64,000 nt of DNA from NCBI GenBank assembly GCA_040388375.1, contig JAZKBU010000001.1, positions 1 to 64,000 of the forward strand. The letters run 5' to 3'. Within the stretch, counting starts at the first letter, position 1. Every line of letters begins with the position of its first letter. A model generated the notes under the pieces. That model searched no databases. It was given only the letters and a program-made list of their open reading frames with translations, and had not been told where the DNA came from. Below, piece by piece: positions 29,450 to 37,895 of this stretch. A program made the translations under genes and the position numbers. This DNA is from Bacteroidota bacterium. GTDB taxonomy: Bacteria; Bacteroidota; Bacteroidia; UKL13-3.

Positions 29450-30265
29450 TTATTCGGTACCTGTAAACAGGGTTGACATTTTTAAATCATCGGCATAAAA
29501 TTGTTTGGGGCTTAAACCGGTAAACTCTTTAAAGTCTTTTATAAAATGTGCCTGATCATAATAGCTGCTTTCGTGTGCCAATGAAGTAAGGCTGGTAAAT
29601 TGTTTGTTGGCTAATATTTTTAAGGCGGCTTGTAGTCTGATAATTTTAGCCAGTTGTTTTGGACTTAAACCTATTACTGAAGCAAATTTACGTTCCAGTT
29701 GTCTTCGGTTTATTTGTATATGGTTTGATAATTCCTCAACCGATAGCCGGCCATTTAATTGCATGATTACTTCTACGCTTAATTTTGCCACTCTGTCAAT
29801 AGCAGCGGGTGTAATTAACTGTTGCAGTAGAAAGCTTTCTATTATAGCTATTCTATCTGTATGGCTTACAGCCTTCAATATGTTCTGTTCTAACTGTGTA
29901 CCGCTATCGCCAAATAACTCGTGTAACGGAACGGCTCTGTTTTCCATAGCACTAATGGGTAAAGTAGCAAAGGGCATAAACCCATCGGGTAAAAAACGTA
30001 CCGCAAAAATGCCTGTTACACCCGTAGGTTCAATAGCTAAGGAAGTAGTTATCTGCCCAAATACAAAACACCTGGGTTGCACAACAAAGGTTTCGTCTGT
30101 TATATATTGCTTAAACAAATCGCCATCATGAAAAATCATTTCCATGCACCCGTCCGGTACTATTTTTTGTTTAGTTGGCTTTGTTTCTTTGGGAGCTTCT
30201 AATGTCCAGTAAGATTTTACAAAGTCTGCCAAATCGTTATGGGGTGCATGGGTATTGTAATCCAT
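29450..30265 (-). CDS. AraC-family transcriptional regulator
   Basis: 271 residues from the ATG at 30265; a TTG at 30271 is the alternative. An N-terminal ligand/sensor domain of the DUF6597 type (NDLADFVKSYWTLE, PDGCMEMIFHDGDLF) is followed by a C-terminal AraC domain with two helix-turn-helix motifs (LSNHIQINRRQLERKF, LAHESSYYDQAHFIKDFKEF, then GLSPKQFY). Targets are unknown. It lies just downstream of the FN3-repeat protein gene on the same strand. Confidence 0.9.
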   Translation of the reverse strand: MDYNTHAPHNDLADFVKSYWTLEAPKETKPTKQKIVPDGCMEMIFHDGDLFKQYITDETFVVQPRCFVFGQITTSLAIEPTGVTGIFAVRFLPDGFMPFATLPISAMENRAVPLHELFGDSGTQLEQNILKAVSHTDRIAIIESFLLQQLITPAAIDRVAKLSVEVIMQLNGRLSVEELSNHIQINRRQLERKFASVIGLSPKQLAKIIRLQAALKILANKQFTSLTSLAHESSYYDQAHFIKDFKEFTGLSPKQFYADDLKMSTLFTGTE

Positions 30266-30280
30266 ATACAAACTTCCTGT

Positions 30281-32860
30281 TTATTCTATTAGTAATTTAC
30301 TGTGTACTGTTTTTTCGTTTAACTGCAGGTGTACCATGTATACTCCTTTGGTTAGAAAGCTTACGTTAAGTGTGGTGTTTACCACATCGGTATCTAATAC
30401 TTTTTGTCCGTTTAAGCTGTATATAGTAATGTGTTGTACGGGTAAATCTTTACTAAAGTTTATTATACCTGCTGATGATGGATTAGGAAAAAACCATTGC
30501 TGTGGCTCATTGCTTACTTCTTGTATACCGGTAGCGGCCACCCTGAATGTAGCTATATTGCTCCAGGCGGAAGCATAGGGTAAAATAACGGTACGCACCT
30601 GCCAGTAATAGGTAAGCCCCGGTGAAAGGTTATTGATAATGGCTTTGTTTTGGGTAGTAGTTAACGGGCTGCCGGTAAATGTTGGGCTATTGCCATACAT
30701 ATATTCATAACGCTCGGCATCGGTATTGGCTTCCCACTGTAAAGTAACCTGTGCGGGGGTAAGCAAGGTAAAATTATCGGGCACCAACTGCTGTGGTGGC
30801 ACTAACAAAACAAGTGTGGTAAACGAAAACGGAACGGACCAGGCACCGGGTTGTGTTCCATTCATACCTCTTACTCGCCAATAATACAAAGTAGAAGGCT
30901 GCAAGCCTGAAACTGTAATTTGATTGGTGGTATTGGAGCCAACAAGCGGATTACTAAAATCGGCTGATACATCTGTTTGAATTTCGTAAACAGTTACATT
31001 GGCTACTGCTGTCCATGTAAGTATTAAGCCTGTATAAGTTTGTTTAATGGCTCCATTGGCAGGTAATGATAATACGGGTGCCAAGGGTGCAACAGGTGCA
31101 ACTTTGGTGGTAAATTTATTTTCGTAATACCAATCGGTTGTATCTGCTTTATTAAAGCCTCTTACGCGTAAAAAGTAACGGGTACTGTAAGCCAAACCAT
31201 TTAAGTTTTCGCCTGATACATCGCGGTTGTTAATATACCTGTTAATGGGGTTGGTGTATAATGAGTCGGTTGATACCTGGTAATGAAAACCCCTGATACC
31301 TGTGGGTTGACTCCAACTGATATAGGTTGGGTTAACAGCTACATTTTGTTCTCCATTGTAAGGTGTATTAATATATATAGCAAAAGGTGATGTGGTAAAC
31401 TTAAGCGCAGGTGTCCATAACGAGGTATCTTTGGCACTGCGTGCCTGCATTTTCCAATAATATACCTGGTCAAATAATAAATCGTTGGTAGCAACTCTAT
31501 CGGCTAGCTTATTGCTATCTATTATCATGAGCTGGTTGCTGTTAAATAAGGCGGATGTGTCAACCATTACGCGGTAGCCTGTTAAGTGGGAAAGATTGGT
31601 CCAACTTAATACAGGATTGGTTAACTGACTGGTGCTGTTGTTTTGTGGTGTTAACAGGAAAGGGGCTGCCATGGTACGTATATTCCTGTAAAACCAGTCG
31701 GATGTATCGACCTCGGTAATGGTACGAACTTTTACATAATAAAGGGTATTAAAATATAAATTACGCAAAGCGCCATTGGCATTTTTATTTAGCGTATCGC
31801 TTATCAATACGGGTGAGTTAAATAAGGGTGTGGTATCGGCCATTATTTCGTAGCGTTTTACTCCCTGCATATTAAACAAGGTAAAACGGGCTGAGTCGGG
31901 GCGAATAATGGTATCGGTAGCTGCAGGATATGACAGGGAGGTAGGGCCGGATTTGGTACTTATAGTAATGGTACGCCAGGCTGAAGTATCTTTTAAGTGC
32001 CATACGCGTATATGCATATAGTAGTTTTTTCCGTAGTGTAATAAAAAGGGTGTGGTGTTTGTTTGCTTCTTGCTGATACTATTTACCAATAAGGGCGAGT
32101 TAAAAGCGAGCGATGTATCAAACTGCGTTTGGTACCAAATATTGGTATCGTTGGCTAAACTTGTTATGGCATAAGAACTGGCAGTTACACTTACATCGTA
32201 CACCCCACTGCTAATACTGCTGGTTGGCAATGCCAGTGTGGTAAACTTAAATGCTTTTGAAAACGGAATGGTATCGGTTACGGTATAGGCCATACCGCGT
32301 ACATAATAATTGCGCCCAAAGTACAATTGCCTTACGGGCAAACTTTGTGTATTTAAATCGTTGAATACCGTATCGGTTAATACGGGTGAATCAAAGGTAG
32401 CCGTAGTATCGTACTGCACACGTACTGTGCCGCCTATTTTTTTAAAATATACCGTTAAGCCTATATTGGTATTGGTGGCATTCATACTTGGGGTAGTTAC
32501 CTCAAAGGAGTCGATGGTTTTAAACGACCAAGTGGCAGACCATACAGAAGTATCAGTATTGTTACGTATAGAACGCATTTTCCAGTAATAGCGGGTATTG
32601 AAGTAAGCACTGTCTAAATAGGTTATCCATACATTGCTTACTTTATTAAACAATACGGGGCTGTTAAAGGTGGCTGATGTATCGTACATGAGCTGGTATT
32701 TCCACCCCGCACCTGTGAGCATGGTACAGTTTAAATAGGTTTTCAAATCTACATCAATAGCATTGTTAGCAGGGTTTGTTAAAGCCGGTACCTGGGCAGA
32801 GGCTTTAAACGCCAAAGCCATTAACAGGCTTACTATACTGAGTCGTAAATAAAATAACAT
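30281..32860 (-). CDS. Secreted FN3-repeat protein with T9SS sorting domain
   Basis: 859 residues. A signal peptide (SLLMALAFKASAQ) is followed by about eight FN3-like repeats of about 90 residues, each with a near-identical core such as YQLMYDTSATFNSPVLF, VRVQYDTTATFDSPVLT, YEIMADTTPLFNSPVLI and YRVMVDTSALFNSNQLM. The C-terminal 80 residues are a type A T9SS sorting domain (WFFPNPSSAGIINFS, GVYMVHLQL, HSKLLIE). Probably a surface or secreted adhesin-like protein processed by PorU. It reads into the AraC gene after 15 nt. Confidence 0.85.
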   Translation of the reverse strand: MLFYLRLSIVSLLMALAFKASAQVPALTNPANNAIDVDLKTYLNCTMLTGAGWKYQLMYDTSATFNSPVLFNKVSNVWITYLDSAYFNTRYYWKMRSIRNNTDTSVWSATWSFKTIDSFEVTTPSMNATNTNIGLTVYFKKIGGTVRVQYDTTATFDSPVLTDTVFNDLNTQSLPVRQLYFGRNYYVRGMAYTVTDTIPFSKAFKFTTLALPTSSISSGVYDVSVTASSYAITSLANDTNIWYQTQFDTSLAFNSPLLVNSISKKQTNTTPFLLHYGKNYYMHIRVWHLKDTSAWRTITISTKSGPTSLSYPAATDTIIRPDSARFTLFNMQGVKRYEIMADTTPLFNSPVLISDTLNKNANGALRNLYFNTLYYVKVRTITEVDTSDWFYRNIRTMAAPFLLTPQNNSTSQLTNPVLSWTNLSHLTGYRVMVDTSALFNSNQLMIIDSNKLADRVATNDLLFDQVYYWKMQARSAKDTSLWTPALKFTTSPFAIYINTPYNGEQNVAVNPTYISWSQPTGIRGFHYQVSTDSLYTNPINRYINNRDVSGENLNGLAYSTRYFLRVRGFNKADTTDWYYENKFTTKVAPVAPLAPVLSLPANGAIKQTYTGLILTWTAVANVTVYEIQTDVSADFSNPLVGSNTTNQITVSGLQPSTLYYWRVRGMNGTQPGAWSVPFSFTTLVLLVPPQQLVPDNFTLLTPAQVTLQWEANTDAERYEYMYGNSPTFTGSPLTTTQNKAIINNLSPGLTYYWQVRTVILPYASAWSNIATFRVAATGIQEVSNEPQQWFFPNPSSAGIINFSKDLPVQHITIYSLNGQKVLDTDVVNTTLNVSFLTKGVYMVHLQLNEKTVHSKLLIE

Positions 32861-32951
32861 ACTGTTTTACTATTTGTTGGGATTAATTTTCTTTAACAAA
32901 TATAAACCTGCCCGAGTGCTAAACAAGTCAAACTATTGTAGAACAACGTAA

Positions 32952-32971
32952 AGACGTTGTATGCAACGTCT
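32952..32971. repeat. Palindromic AGACGTTG repeat, copy 1
   Basis: AGACGTTG (32952-32959) pairs with CAACGTCT (32964-32971). A longer version of the same palindrome is found at 36121-36141. It is a REP-like dispersed element in the gap before the accessory block. Confidence 0.6.
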
Positions 32972-32998
32972 ATACCAATAGGCAAAACAAACTATGCT

Positions 32999-33124
32999 TA
33001 TAAAACAAAGCCAGTTTTTTGTAGTGTAGAATAATAAAATACTTTTGTGAATAGGAATGAAAAAACAGACTAATCCCACCCGATAGTGAGTAGATTGGTC
33101 TGATGAAATCAAACATATAAGTTA
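32999..33124 (+). repeat. Promoter-plus-hairpin leader repeat, copy 1
   Basis: About 126 bp that recur at 33681-33809. It holds a canonical promoter (TTG 33019-33021, 18-nt spacer, TACTTTTG 33040-33047) followed by a hairpin: CAGACTAATC (33066-33075) with GATTGGTCTG (33093-33102). The leader reaches to the start of the 173-residue lipoprotein gene. The arms differ slightly from copy 2 but pairing is kept, which points to a structured leader RNA. Confidence 0.75.
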
Positions 33125-33147
33125 TTCCCAATTTTAAGACAACAGCA

Positions 33148-33669
33148 ATGAGAAAGAATAAAATATTAATTTGCTTAACAATTTTAATACCATTTTTGAC
33201 AGGATGTTTTGTTGGTGCTGGTACTCATGGTTCTTTAAAAGGATATCAATACTCGACAACAAAAGATAAATTGGATAGTGCGGTTATGTTTGTTATAAAA
33301 AACAATCCGAACATTTATAGAAACACGAATAATGTAAATTACATCATAGACCAAACTGACGGGAAAAACGATACTATTATTGATAACTATTATAATGATG
33401 GTAAAAGTTATTTGACTATAAAAATCAAAACCGACAAAGGACAAAACGAATATACATTTCGGTATTATGGTGGCGAGGAAGATTGGAAAACAGCAACAAC
33501 ATCTGAAATTTTTATTTGCTACGCTTATGACGAACTTAGAAAAGGAGGCAGTGAAGGCAACGGAGGTATTGATAGCAAAACATTAAAACATTTAACAGAA
33601 ATTTTCGAAAAAGAATTGGTAAGCAATATTGACAAACAATTAAACTTGACACACATTAATACTAAATAG
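33148..33669 (+). CDS. Hypothetical lipoprotein
   Basis: 173 residues, no family recognised. A lipoprotein signal peptide ends in FLTGC. The mature protein is polar, with a TTKDKLDSAVMFVIKNNPN helix, a beta-rich middle (DNYYNDGKSYLTIKIKTDKG) and a C-terminal helix (LKHLTEIFEKELVSNID). It is probably attached to a membrane face in the periplasm. It is flanked by the two copies of the promoter/leader repeat and is therefore a candidate mobile or duplicated unit. Confidence 0.7.
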   Translation: MRKNKILICLTILIPFLTGCFVGAGTHGSLKGYQYSTTKDKLDSAVMFVIKNNPNIYRNTNNVNYIIDQTDGKNDTIIDNYYNDGKSYLTIKIKTDKGQNEYTFRYYGGEEDWKTATTSEIFICYAYDELRKGGSEGNGGIDSKTLKHLTEIFEKELVSNIDKQLNLTHINTK

Positions 33670-33680
33670 AAAACTGAGCA

Positions 33681-33809
33681 TATAAAACAAAGCCCATTTT
33701 TTGTAGTGTAGAATAATAAAATACTTTTGTGTGTAGGAATGAAAAATCAGGCTAATCCACCCCATATTGGGTAGATTGGTCTGATAAAATAATACATATA
33801 TATAAGTTA
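33681..33809 (+). repeat. Promoter-plus-hairpin leader repeat, copy 2
   Basis: Second copy of the element at 32999. Promoter: TTG 33701-33703, 18-nt spacer, TACTTTTG 33722-33729. Hairpin: ATCAGGCTAATCCACCC (33746-33762) with GGGTAGATTGGTCTGAT (33769-33785), a 17-bp stem with G-T wobbles and one mismatch. It leads into a gene unrelated to the one behind copy 1. Confidence 0.75.
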
Positions 33810-33853
33810 GCGGTAATAGTATGACGACCGTGCAAACTCCAACATTTTGACAA

Positions 33854-34711
33854 TTGAAACTGACAGACTACATACAAAATCTATTTGGGACTGAGCGACA
33901 CGTTTTAGAAAACGACAGGACTAAACTCATTGACAAAATGAGAAAGCTCTACAAGTTTTTAGAGACCGACTTTGGTTACACTTATACGCTTGACAAAGAA
34001 ACAGACAAGTATCCTGGCGGACCGAAGTATTACATCAACAAATACACTAACCTTAAAGCACAGCGACAAATAGAAATTACGTTGCATCGCAACAGCACAC
34101 CACTTTACTTTTACCTAAAGCGACTTCATGATAGCATTGAACCTTCATACTCGGACAACGACAACTGTTATGCTTTTTATGAGATTGACATCTATAATGG
34201 CATTGACAATCACGACAGACATCACCCGTATTTACCGCCTGATTACGAGCTTACTAATGTTAAAGTCGGACTTGAGATTTTAAAATCAATCCCAAACATT
34301 CTAAAGGGAACTGACTGGTTTGACAGAAACAGACTGGACAAAATATTTCTTGAAACCAAAGGTTATAAATCGGGACATTCCGACAATTCAACTTTTGCTT
34401 TAATTAAAAAGACATTTTCATTTTTAGAGACTGACCTTGACTTTAAAATCGTTTACGATTACGACAAGTTAAGACCCTTTGAACAAGACCTTGGCGGACA
34501 TTTGGTGTATAGTAACGACAAAATCACAATTGGTTTTTCCGTTGACTTTCGTGACCAAGACTTTTCAGTATACTTGCTTGACACTAAAGACTACGACATA
34601 GATAACTTTTGGCAAATCGGAGAACGAGTTGGTAACGGTGGGACAACAGAAAAAGAATTTATACATGCAAAGAGACAACTTGACGCACGGATTAAGAACT
34701 ACTACCGCTAA
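33854..34711 (+). CDS. Hypothetical cytosolic protein, cassette-like
   Basis: 285 residues from a TTG at 33854; an in-frame stop lies just upstream and the next in-frame ATG is 33938, so either a TTG start or a shorter protein must be true. No family recognised and no signal peptide. A sequence pattern of KLYKFLETDFGYTYTLDKET early and KKTFSFLETDLDFKIVYDYD later suggests two similar halves. Its codon use is rich in GAC and differs from the core genes, a sign of transfer. The stop TAA is inside CGCTAAC, the first arm of an attC-like structure. Confidence 0.65.
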   Translation: MKLTDYIQNLFGTERHVLENDRTKLIDKMRKLYKFLETDFGYTYTLDKETDKYPGGPKYYINKYTNLKAQRQIEITLHRNSTPLYFYLKRLHDSIEPSYSDNDNCYAFYEIDIYNGIDNHDRHHPYLPPDYELTNVKVGLEILKSIPNILKGTDWFDRNRLDKIFLETKGYKSGHSDNSTFALIKKTFSFLETDLDFKIVYDYDKLRPFEQDLGGHLVYSNDKITIGFSVDFRDQDFSVYLLDTKDYDIDNFWQIGERVGNGGTTEKEFIHAKRQLDARIKNYYR

Positions 34712-34839
34712 CAAGGTGTTTGCGATAGCGGGGGTTCCGTGCTTCGCAGACACATTTGTGCAAGGTGGAAGTTCAGTTCTCCGAATGAACTTTAGTGCTA
34801 AAAAACCCCGCCATCGCAAACCCCCGAAACGTTAACCGC
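34704..34839 (+). repeat. attC-like imperfect palindrome at the end of a gene cassette
   Basis: CCGCTAAC at the gene stop and GTTAACCG at the far end are near-complementary outer arms. Inside them GTTTGCGATAGCGGGG (34718-34733) pairs with CCCCGCCATCGCAAAC (34806-34821) with one mismatch. A 7-bp inner hairpin (AAGTTCA/TGAACTT) lies in the centre. The total of about 135 bp and the stop codon within the first arm are features of integron attC sites, although the GTTAACC end departs from the GTTRRRY consensus. No integron integrase gene is in the window. Confidence 0.5.
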
Positions 34840-34852
34840 AATGTAAAAACAC

Positions 34853-35530
34853 ATGAAACAAACACTAAGTCTTGTATTACTAATTTTTATCTTGAGTTGT
34901 TCAAATAATCAAGACAATAGTAAACGATACTCTGATTTGAAGAACGTTGATAACGACAGTTTGTTCTATTTTTTAATAAATGGGACCAAAGAAGAATATA
35001 AGGTTAGCAAGAGTAATATTAACTTAATTTATGATTTAGGAAAACTACAAAAATTCATTAATGAGTATGAGAAGAATCCTCAACATAAAATACAGAAGAA
35101 ACTTGAAATCACAGGTGAAGGAATTGGGAATACATTTTACTCATTGATAAAAAAACAAAAAGATGGATTCTTGGTGACTCATTTAATTTACCAAAATGAT
35201 CCGGTTATTTGGTGTGATTCATTAATAATAGATGATGCCGTATCTTATAGCTGGGATGACGACCCCTTGTTCTACAAACTCAAACCCTATTCTACATTTT
35301 CTATTGCTTGTTCATACGCAGATCGATTTATAAATGATCCTATTGACATTTCATCGGAATCCTACAGAGAAAATTACACCAATATTCCTAACGAGAATGA
35401 TACTGCATATTGGGACAAATATTTGCGTAACTTTAAGGGTAGAACAATTTACAAACTATCTCTTGAAGATGGAGGCACCTGGATTTGGGACATTAGAAAG
35501 AGAAAATTTATTGATTTTTTTGAACCTTAA
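34853..35530 (+). CDS. Hypothetical lipoprotein
   Basis: 225 residues; no family recognised. A signal peptide ends in a lipobox (LIFILSC). The mature part is polar with aromatic-rich segments (NDPVIWCDSLIIDDAVSYSW) and a C-terminal stretch AYWDKYLRNFKGRTIYKLSL. Likely periplasmic-facing. It starts directly after the attC-like palindrome, as a cassette gene would, and is followed by another palindromic element. Confidence 0.68.
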   Translation: MKQTLSLVLLIFILSCSNNQDNSKRYSDLKNVDNDSLFYFLINGTKEEYKVSKSNINLIYDLGKLQKFINEYEKNPQHKIQKKLEITGEGIGNTFYSLIKKQKDGFLVTHLIYQNDPVIWCDSLIIDDAVSYSWDDDPLFYKLKPYSTFSIACSYADRFINDPIDISSESYRENYTNIPNENDTAYWDKYLRNFKGRTIYKLSLEDGGTWIWDIRKRKFIDFFEP

Positions 35531-35548
35531 TAGATGTGCTGCTGTTAT

Positions 35549-35567
35549 ACGCCACAGGCGTGCGCTA
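35549..35567 (+). repeat. ACGCCACAGGCGT palindrome with CGCTA, copy 1
   Basis: ACGCC/GGCGT with an ACA loop, followed by CGCTA. The same motif recurs at 45503-45523 (followed by CGCTAAC) and, in reverse, at 36044-36055. All three lie at edges of accessory genes. Confidence 0.5.
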
Positions 35568-35642
35568 GCTGAGCAACCTTTGTGCGACATTGCGAACTTC
35601 AAACTTTTAGCTTAAAATTGACGATAGTAACAACCAAAGACA

Positions 35643-36014
35643 ATGAAAATTCATACCACAATGCCCGACAAACTTGCTCCCCACTTTGAGAGGGAACTGA
35701 CCGAGGCGAAAGATGCTTTCAAGTCACGGCATTTTCAGGTTTCATGGCGACACCTTGAAAGGGCACATATCTTAGGACAGCCGTATCCTTTGGCACACAC
35801 TTACGTTCATCTCAAAATGTTGGACTTTGGTGTTCGGACAAAAAACTTTGCCGAAGTTCTTGGACAAATACCCCGACTAATTTTCGGTGGAGTAAAATCT
35901 TTTGTTGGTGAAATTCCGGTAGGTAATACTGGTGGTGCAAATGTTCCACCACTGAAACCAATGCAAATACCAGACGATTTACAGCAAATCATTCAACAAG
36001 CAAAAAGTAAATAG
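35643..36014 (+). CDS. DUF3703 family protein
   Basis: 123 residues matching the DUF3703 pattern: a helical first half with SWRHLERAHILGQPYPLAHT, then MLDFGVRTKNFAEVLGQIPR and the Gly/Pro end PVGNTGGANVPPLKPMQIP. The function of DUF3703 is not known to me; the HLERAHILGQ segment is its hallmark. No signal peptide. It sits at the end of the cassette-like block and is followed by a dense set of palindromic repeats, which supports acquisition by transfer. Confidence 0.85.
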   Translation: MKIHTTMPDKLAPHFERELTEAKDAFKSRHFQVSWRHLERAHILGQPYPLAHTYVHLKMLDFGVRTKNFAEVLGQIPRLIFGGVKSFVGEIPVGNTGGANVPPLKPMQIPDDLQQIIQQAKSK

Positions 36015-36035
36015 TAATCAATTTTAATTCGCTGT

Positions 36036-36181
36036 TGGTGCATGCCTGTGGCGTGAACCTTATTAAAGCGGAGCAGGTAAATATTGCAGGCGAGGACGCC
36101 TGCAATGGCAGTGAATAAAAAGACGTTGCACTGCAACGTCTCTACGGGTAATAGTTGTGGTTGGTAAGGACACCAACCACA
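36036..36181. repeat. Cluster of four different palindromic repeats
   Basis: In order: reverse copy of the CACGCCACAGGC element (36044-36055); ATTGCAGGCG/CGCCTGCAAT with AGGA loop (36083-36106); AGACGTTGCA/TGCAACGTCT around one base (36121-36141), the second copy of the element at 32952; and TGTGGTTGGT/ACCAACCACA (36156-36165 with 36172-36181). The 187-bp gap between the DUF3703 and phosphatase genes is filled by these elements. Confidence 0.7.
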
Positions 36182-36201
36182 CGTAAATATTATATAGCTA
36201 T

Positions 36202-36843
36202 TTAAGCCGGGAATAAGGTGCTAAGGTCACCGGCCAGCAATAATTGCGGTATGGGAGTAAAGCTGGTAAACGGACCTGTTCCGGTGGGCCTGTCAAATAC
36301 CAGTACCATATCATAACGCGGTGCCGGCCACGGACCGGCAGGAACGGGCTGCTGCAGTGTTGACTGTTGTGTACCTGTTTGCTTCATTAGCTGGTGCACT
36401 ATACAGTCAGTTCCGGGAGTCTTAGGTAAAATATCCTGGTGTTGCCATGAAATAAGCACCGTTCCTGAAAGAGTAAGCACGTGAGTTACCATTTTCTTAA
36501 AATCCTTTTTCTTAAAAGATATATTCACCTGACCGGAAGGTAAGTTCATTTTAGCCGCTAAAGCGGATATGGTTTGGTAAGGGCGCTGGCTGGGTTCATC
36601 TCCATCTTTCTTCACCGCAGGGTCAGCCGCATAAATAAAATCAGGTTTGGCAAGCTTTGCATGTTGAAATACATTGTTAGTAGGGTAAAACAAGTTGGCA
36701 ATGCCCCCTGCCCGCTCCCAGCCCATGGTAACAAGCGAGGTTTCATCTGTAGTACCTACCGCGTTAATGCCGTTGTACTGTACTCCACCATAAGGTCCGG
36801 GCTTTTCGGCATGGCGGATAATCATAATTTTTGTTGGTCCCAT
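36202..36843 (-). CDS. Histidine phosphatase superfamily protein
   Basis: 213 residues. The N-terminal MIIRHAEKP contains the RH catalytic motif of the phosphoglycerate mutase-like histidine phosphatases. A second catalytic His is likely in LISWQHQDILPK, and the middle has the family pattern of TMGWERAGGIANLFYP. No signal peptide, so a cytosolic enzyme is expected; the substrate is unknown. It is convergent with the cassette block and divergent from the receiver/kinase pair. Confidence 0.8.
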   Translation of the reverse strand: MGPTKIMIIRHAEKPGPYGGVQYNGINAVGTTDETSLVTMGWERAGGIANLFYPTNNVFQHAKLAKPDFIYAADPAVKKDGDEPSQRPYQTISALAAKMNLPSGQVNISFKKKDFKKMVTHVLTLSGTVLISWQHQDILPKTPGTDCIVHQLMKQTGTQQSTLQQPVPAGPWPAPRYDMVLVFDRPTGTGPFTSFTPIPQLLLAGDLSTLFPA

Positions 36844-37051
36844 TGTATCTTTGGTTTAAATTTTGTTTACGTAATTGTTTAGTTGGCTAGTGTCAACTCA
36901 AACGTATTTATAAAAACGTATGGAAACAAGAGCCTGCTTTTGGGTGTTGGAATTAGCTTGACCACAACAACCCATAAAAAATGAATTGAAACTACTGAAA
37001 ACAAAACAGATAAAAACAAAAAGCGGTGTTGTACCATAAAGTATGCTGTTA

Positions 37052-37095
37052 AAAAAAGAGTATTTATACTATGAAAAAAGGGTATTTATACTACG
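37052..37095 (+). promoter_or_regulatory. Tandem 22-bp operator-like repeat in a 588-bp gap
   Basis: Two adjacent 22-bp copies (37052-37073 and 37074-37095) differ at two bases. Each contains GTATTTATAC, a palindrome with a two-base centre. The 22-bp spacing equals two helical turns, as for a regulator bound side by side. It lies about 340 nt upstream of the receiver gene. The rest of 36844-37431 holds no gene I can support. Confidence 0.5.
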
Positions 37096-37431
37096 GGTAT
37101 TAAAAACCCCTTTTTCTGTAACCTGTTTTAGTATACAGCAACGGTATTACTGACAATCTGAGACTAAAAAGTTGCTCCAAGGGGATAGCTGGAAGCGCTC
37201 AGATTATAAATTATTGCATATCATAATAATTGTATTATCTCTGTGTGGGGTAAGCAATTCATTGCTTAATTCAATAGTGCTTTTAAATGCAAAATGCTAT
37301 TCAACATTTTGCAAATCTAAAATGACAATCTTCCGGTCTTTCTTTGCTTCCTATTTTATTTTGCAACGGGCATTTGCTTCCATCAAACATAATTGCTTTA
37401 TCAGTGGCTATAGCACGCTTAATCTCTGCAA

Positions 37432-37878
37432 ATGATTGCGCAAGATATAAGCATACTTCTTGCTGATGATGATAGGGATGATTGTCTGCTTTTTAAAGAA
37501 GCATTAGAGGAGCTTCCTATCCAAACTGTACTCACAACAGTGCATGACGGGGAACAACTCATGCAAATACTCACCAAAAATACGGACAAACTTTTTCATA
37601 TTCTTTTTCTCGACCTCAACATGCCACGCAAAAATGGTTTCACTTGTTTAAAAGAAATAAAAGATAATGACCTGTTAAAGCTGCTTCCTGTAATTATTTT
37701 CTCTACATCATATGATGAGCATATTGCTGACTTGCTTTATAAAGAAGGAGCAACTCATTACATCTGTAAACCCGCTCATTTTTCTGAGCTAAAAAAAGTA
37801 ATTCAACAGGTGCTTACACTGGTTACTGAAAATAACAGTTTGCAGCCCTCCAAGAAAAATTTATTCCTCATCAGTTAA
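37432..37878 (+). CDS. Single-domain response regulator
   Basis: 148 residues, receiver domain only. The acidic pocket is LLADDDRDD, the phosphoacceptor Asp is in LFLDLNMPRKNG, and the conserved Lys is in ICKPAHF. There is no output domain, so it should act by protein contact. It lies 17 nt upstream of the CheB-CheR-kinase fusion, with which it probably forms a phosphorelay pair. Confidence 0.92.
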   Translation: MIAQDISILLADDDRDDCLLFKEALEELPIQTVLTTVHDGEQLMQILTKNTDKLFHILFLDLNMPRKNGFTCLKEIKDNDLLKLLPVIIFSTSYDEHIADLLYKEGATHYICKPAHFSELKKVIQQVLTLVTENNSLQPSKKNLFLIS

Positions 37879-37895
37879 ACGCCATTCGCTTTGAT

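Noticed and set aside
29604-30131. 175-codon antisense ORF in the AraC gene
   Set aside because: A shadow of a clear AraC-family gene; no domain seen.
34629-34835. 68-codon ORF across the attC-like palindrome
   Set aside because: It starts inside the preceding gene in another frame, and its sequence is that of the palindrome arms.
35334-35615. Alternative-frame ORF over the end of the 225-residue lipoprotein gene
   Set aside because: It overlaps a better-supported gene with a signal peptide and then runs into a palindromic repeat.
37172-37435. 87-codon ORF upstream of the receiver gene
   Set aside because: Non-ATG start, no recognisable domain, low-complexity hydrophobic content, and it overlaps the probable promoter region of the receiver gene.
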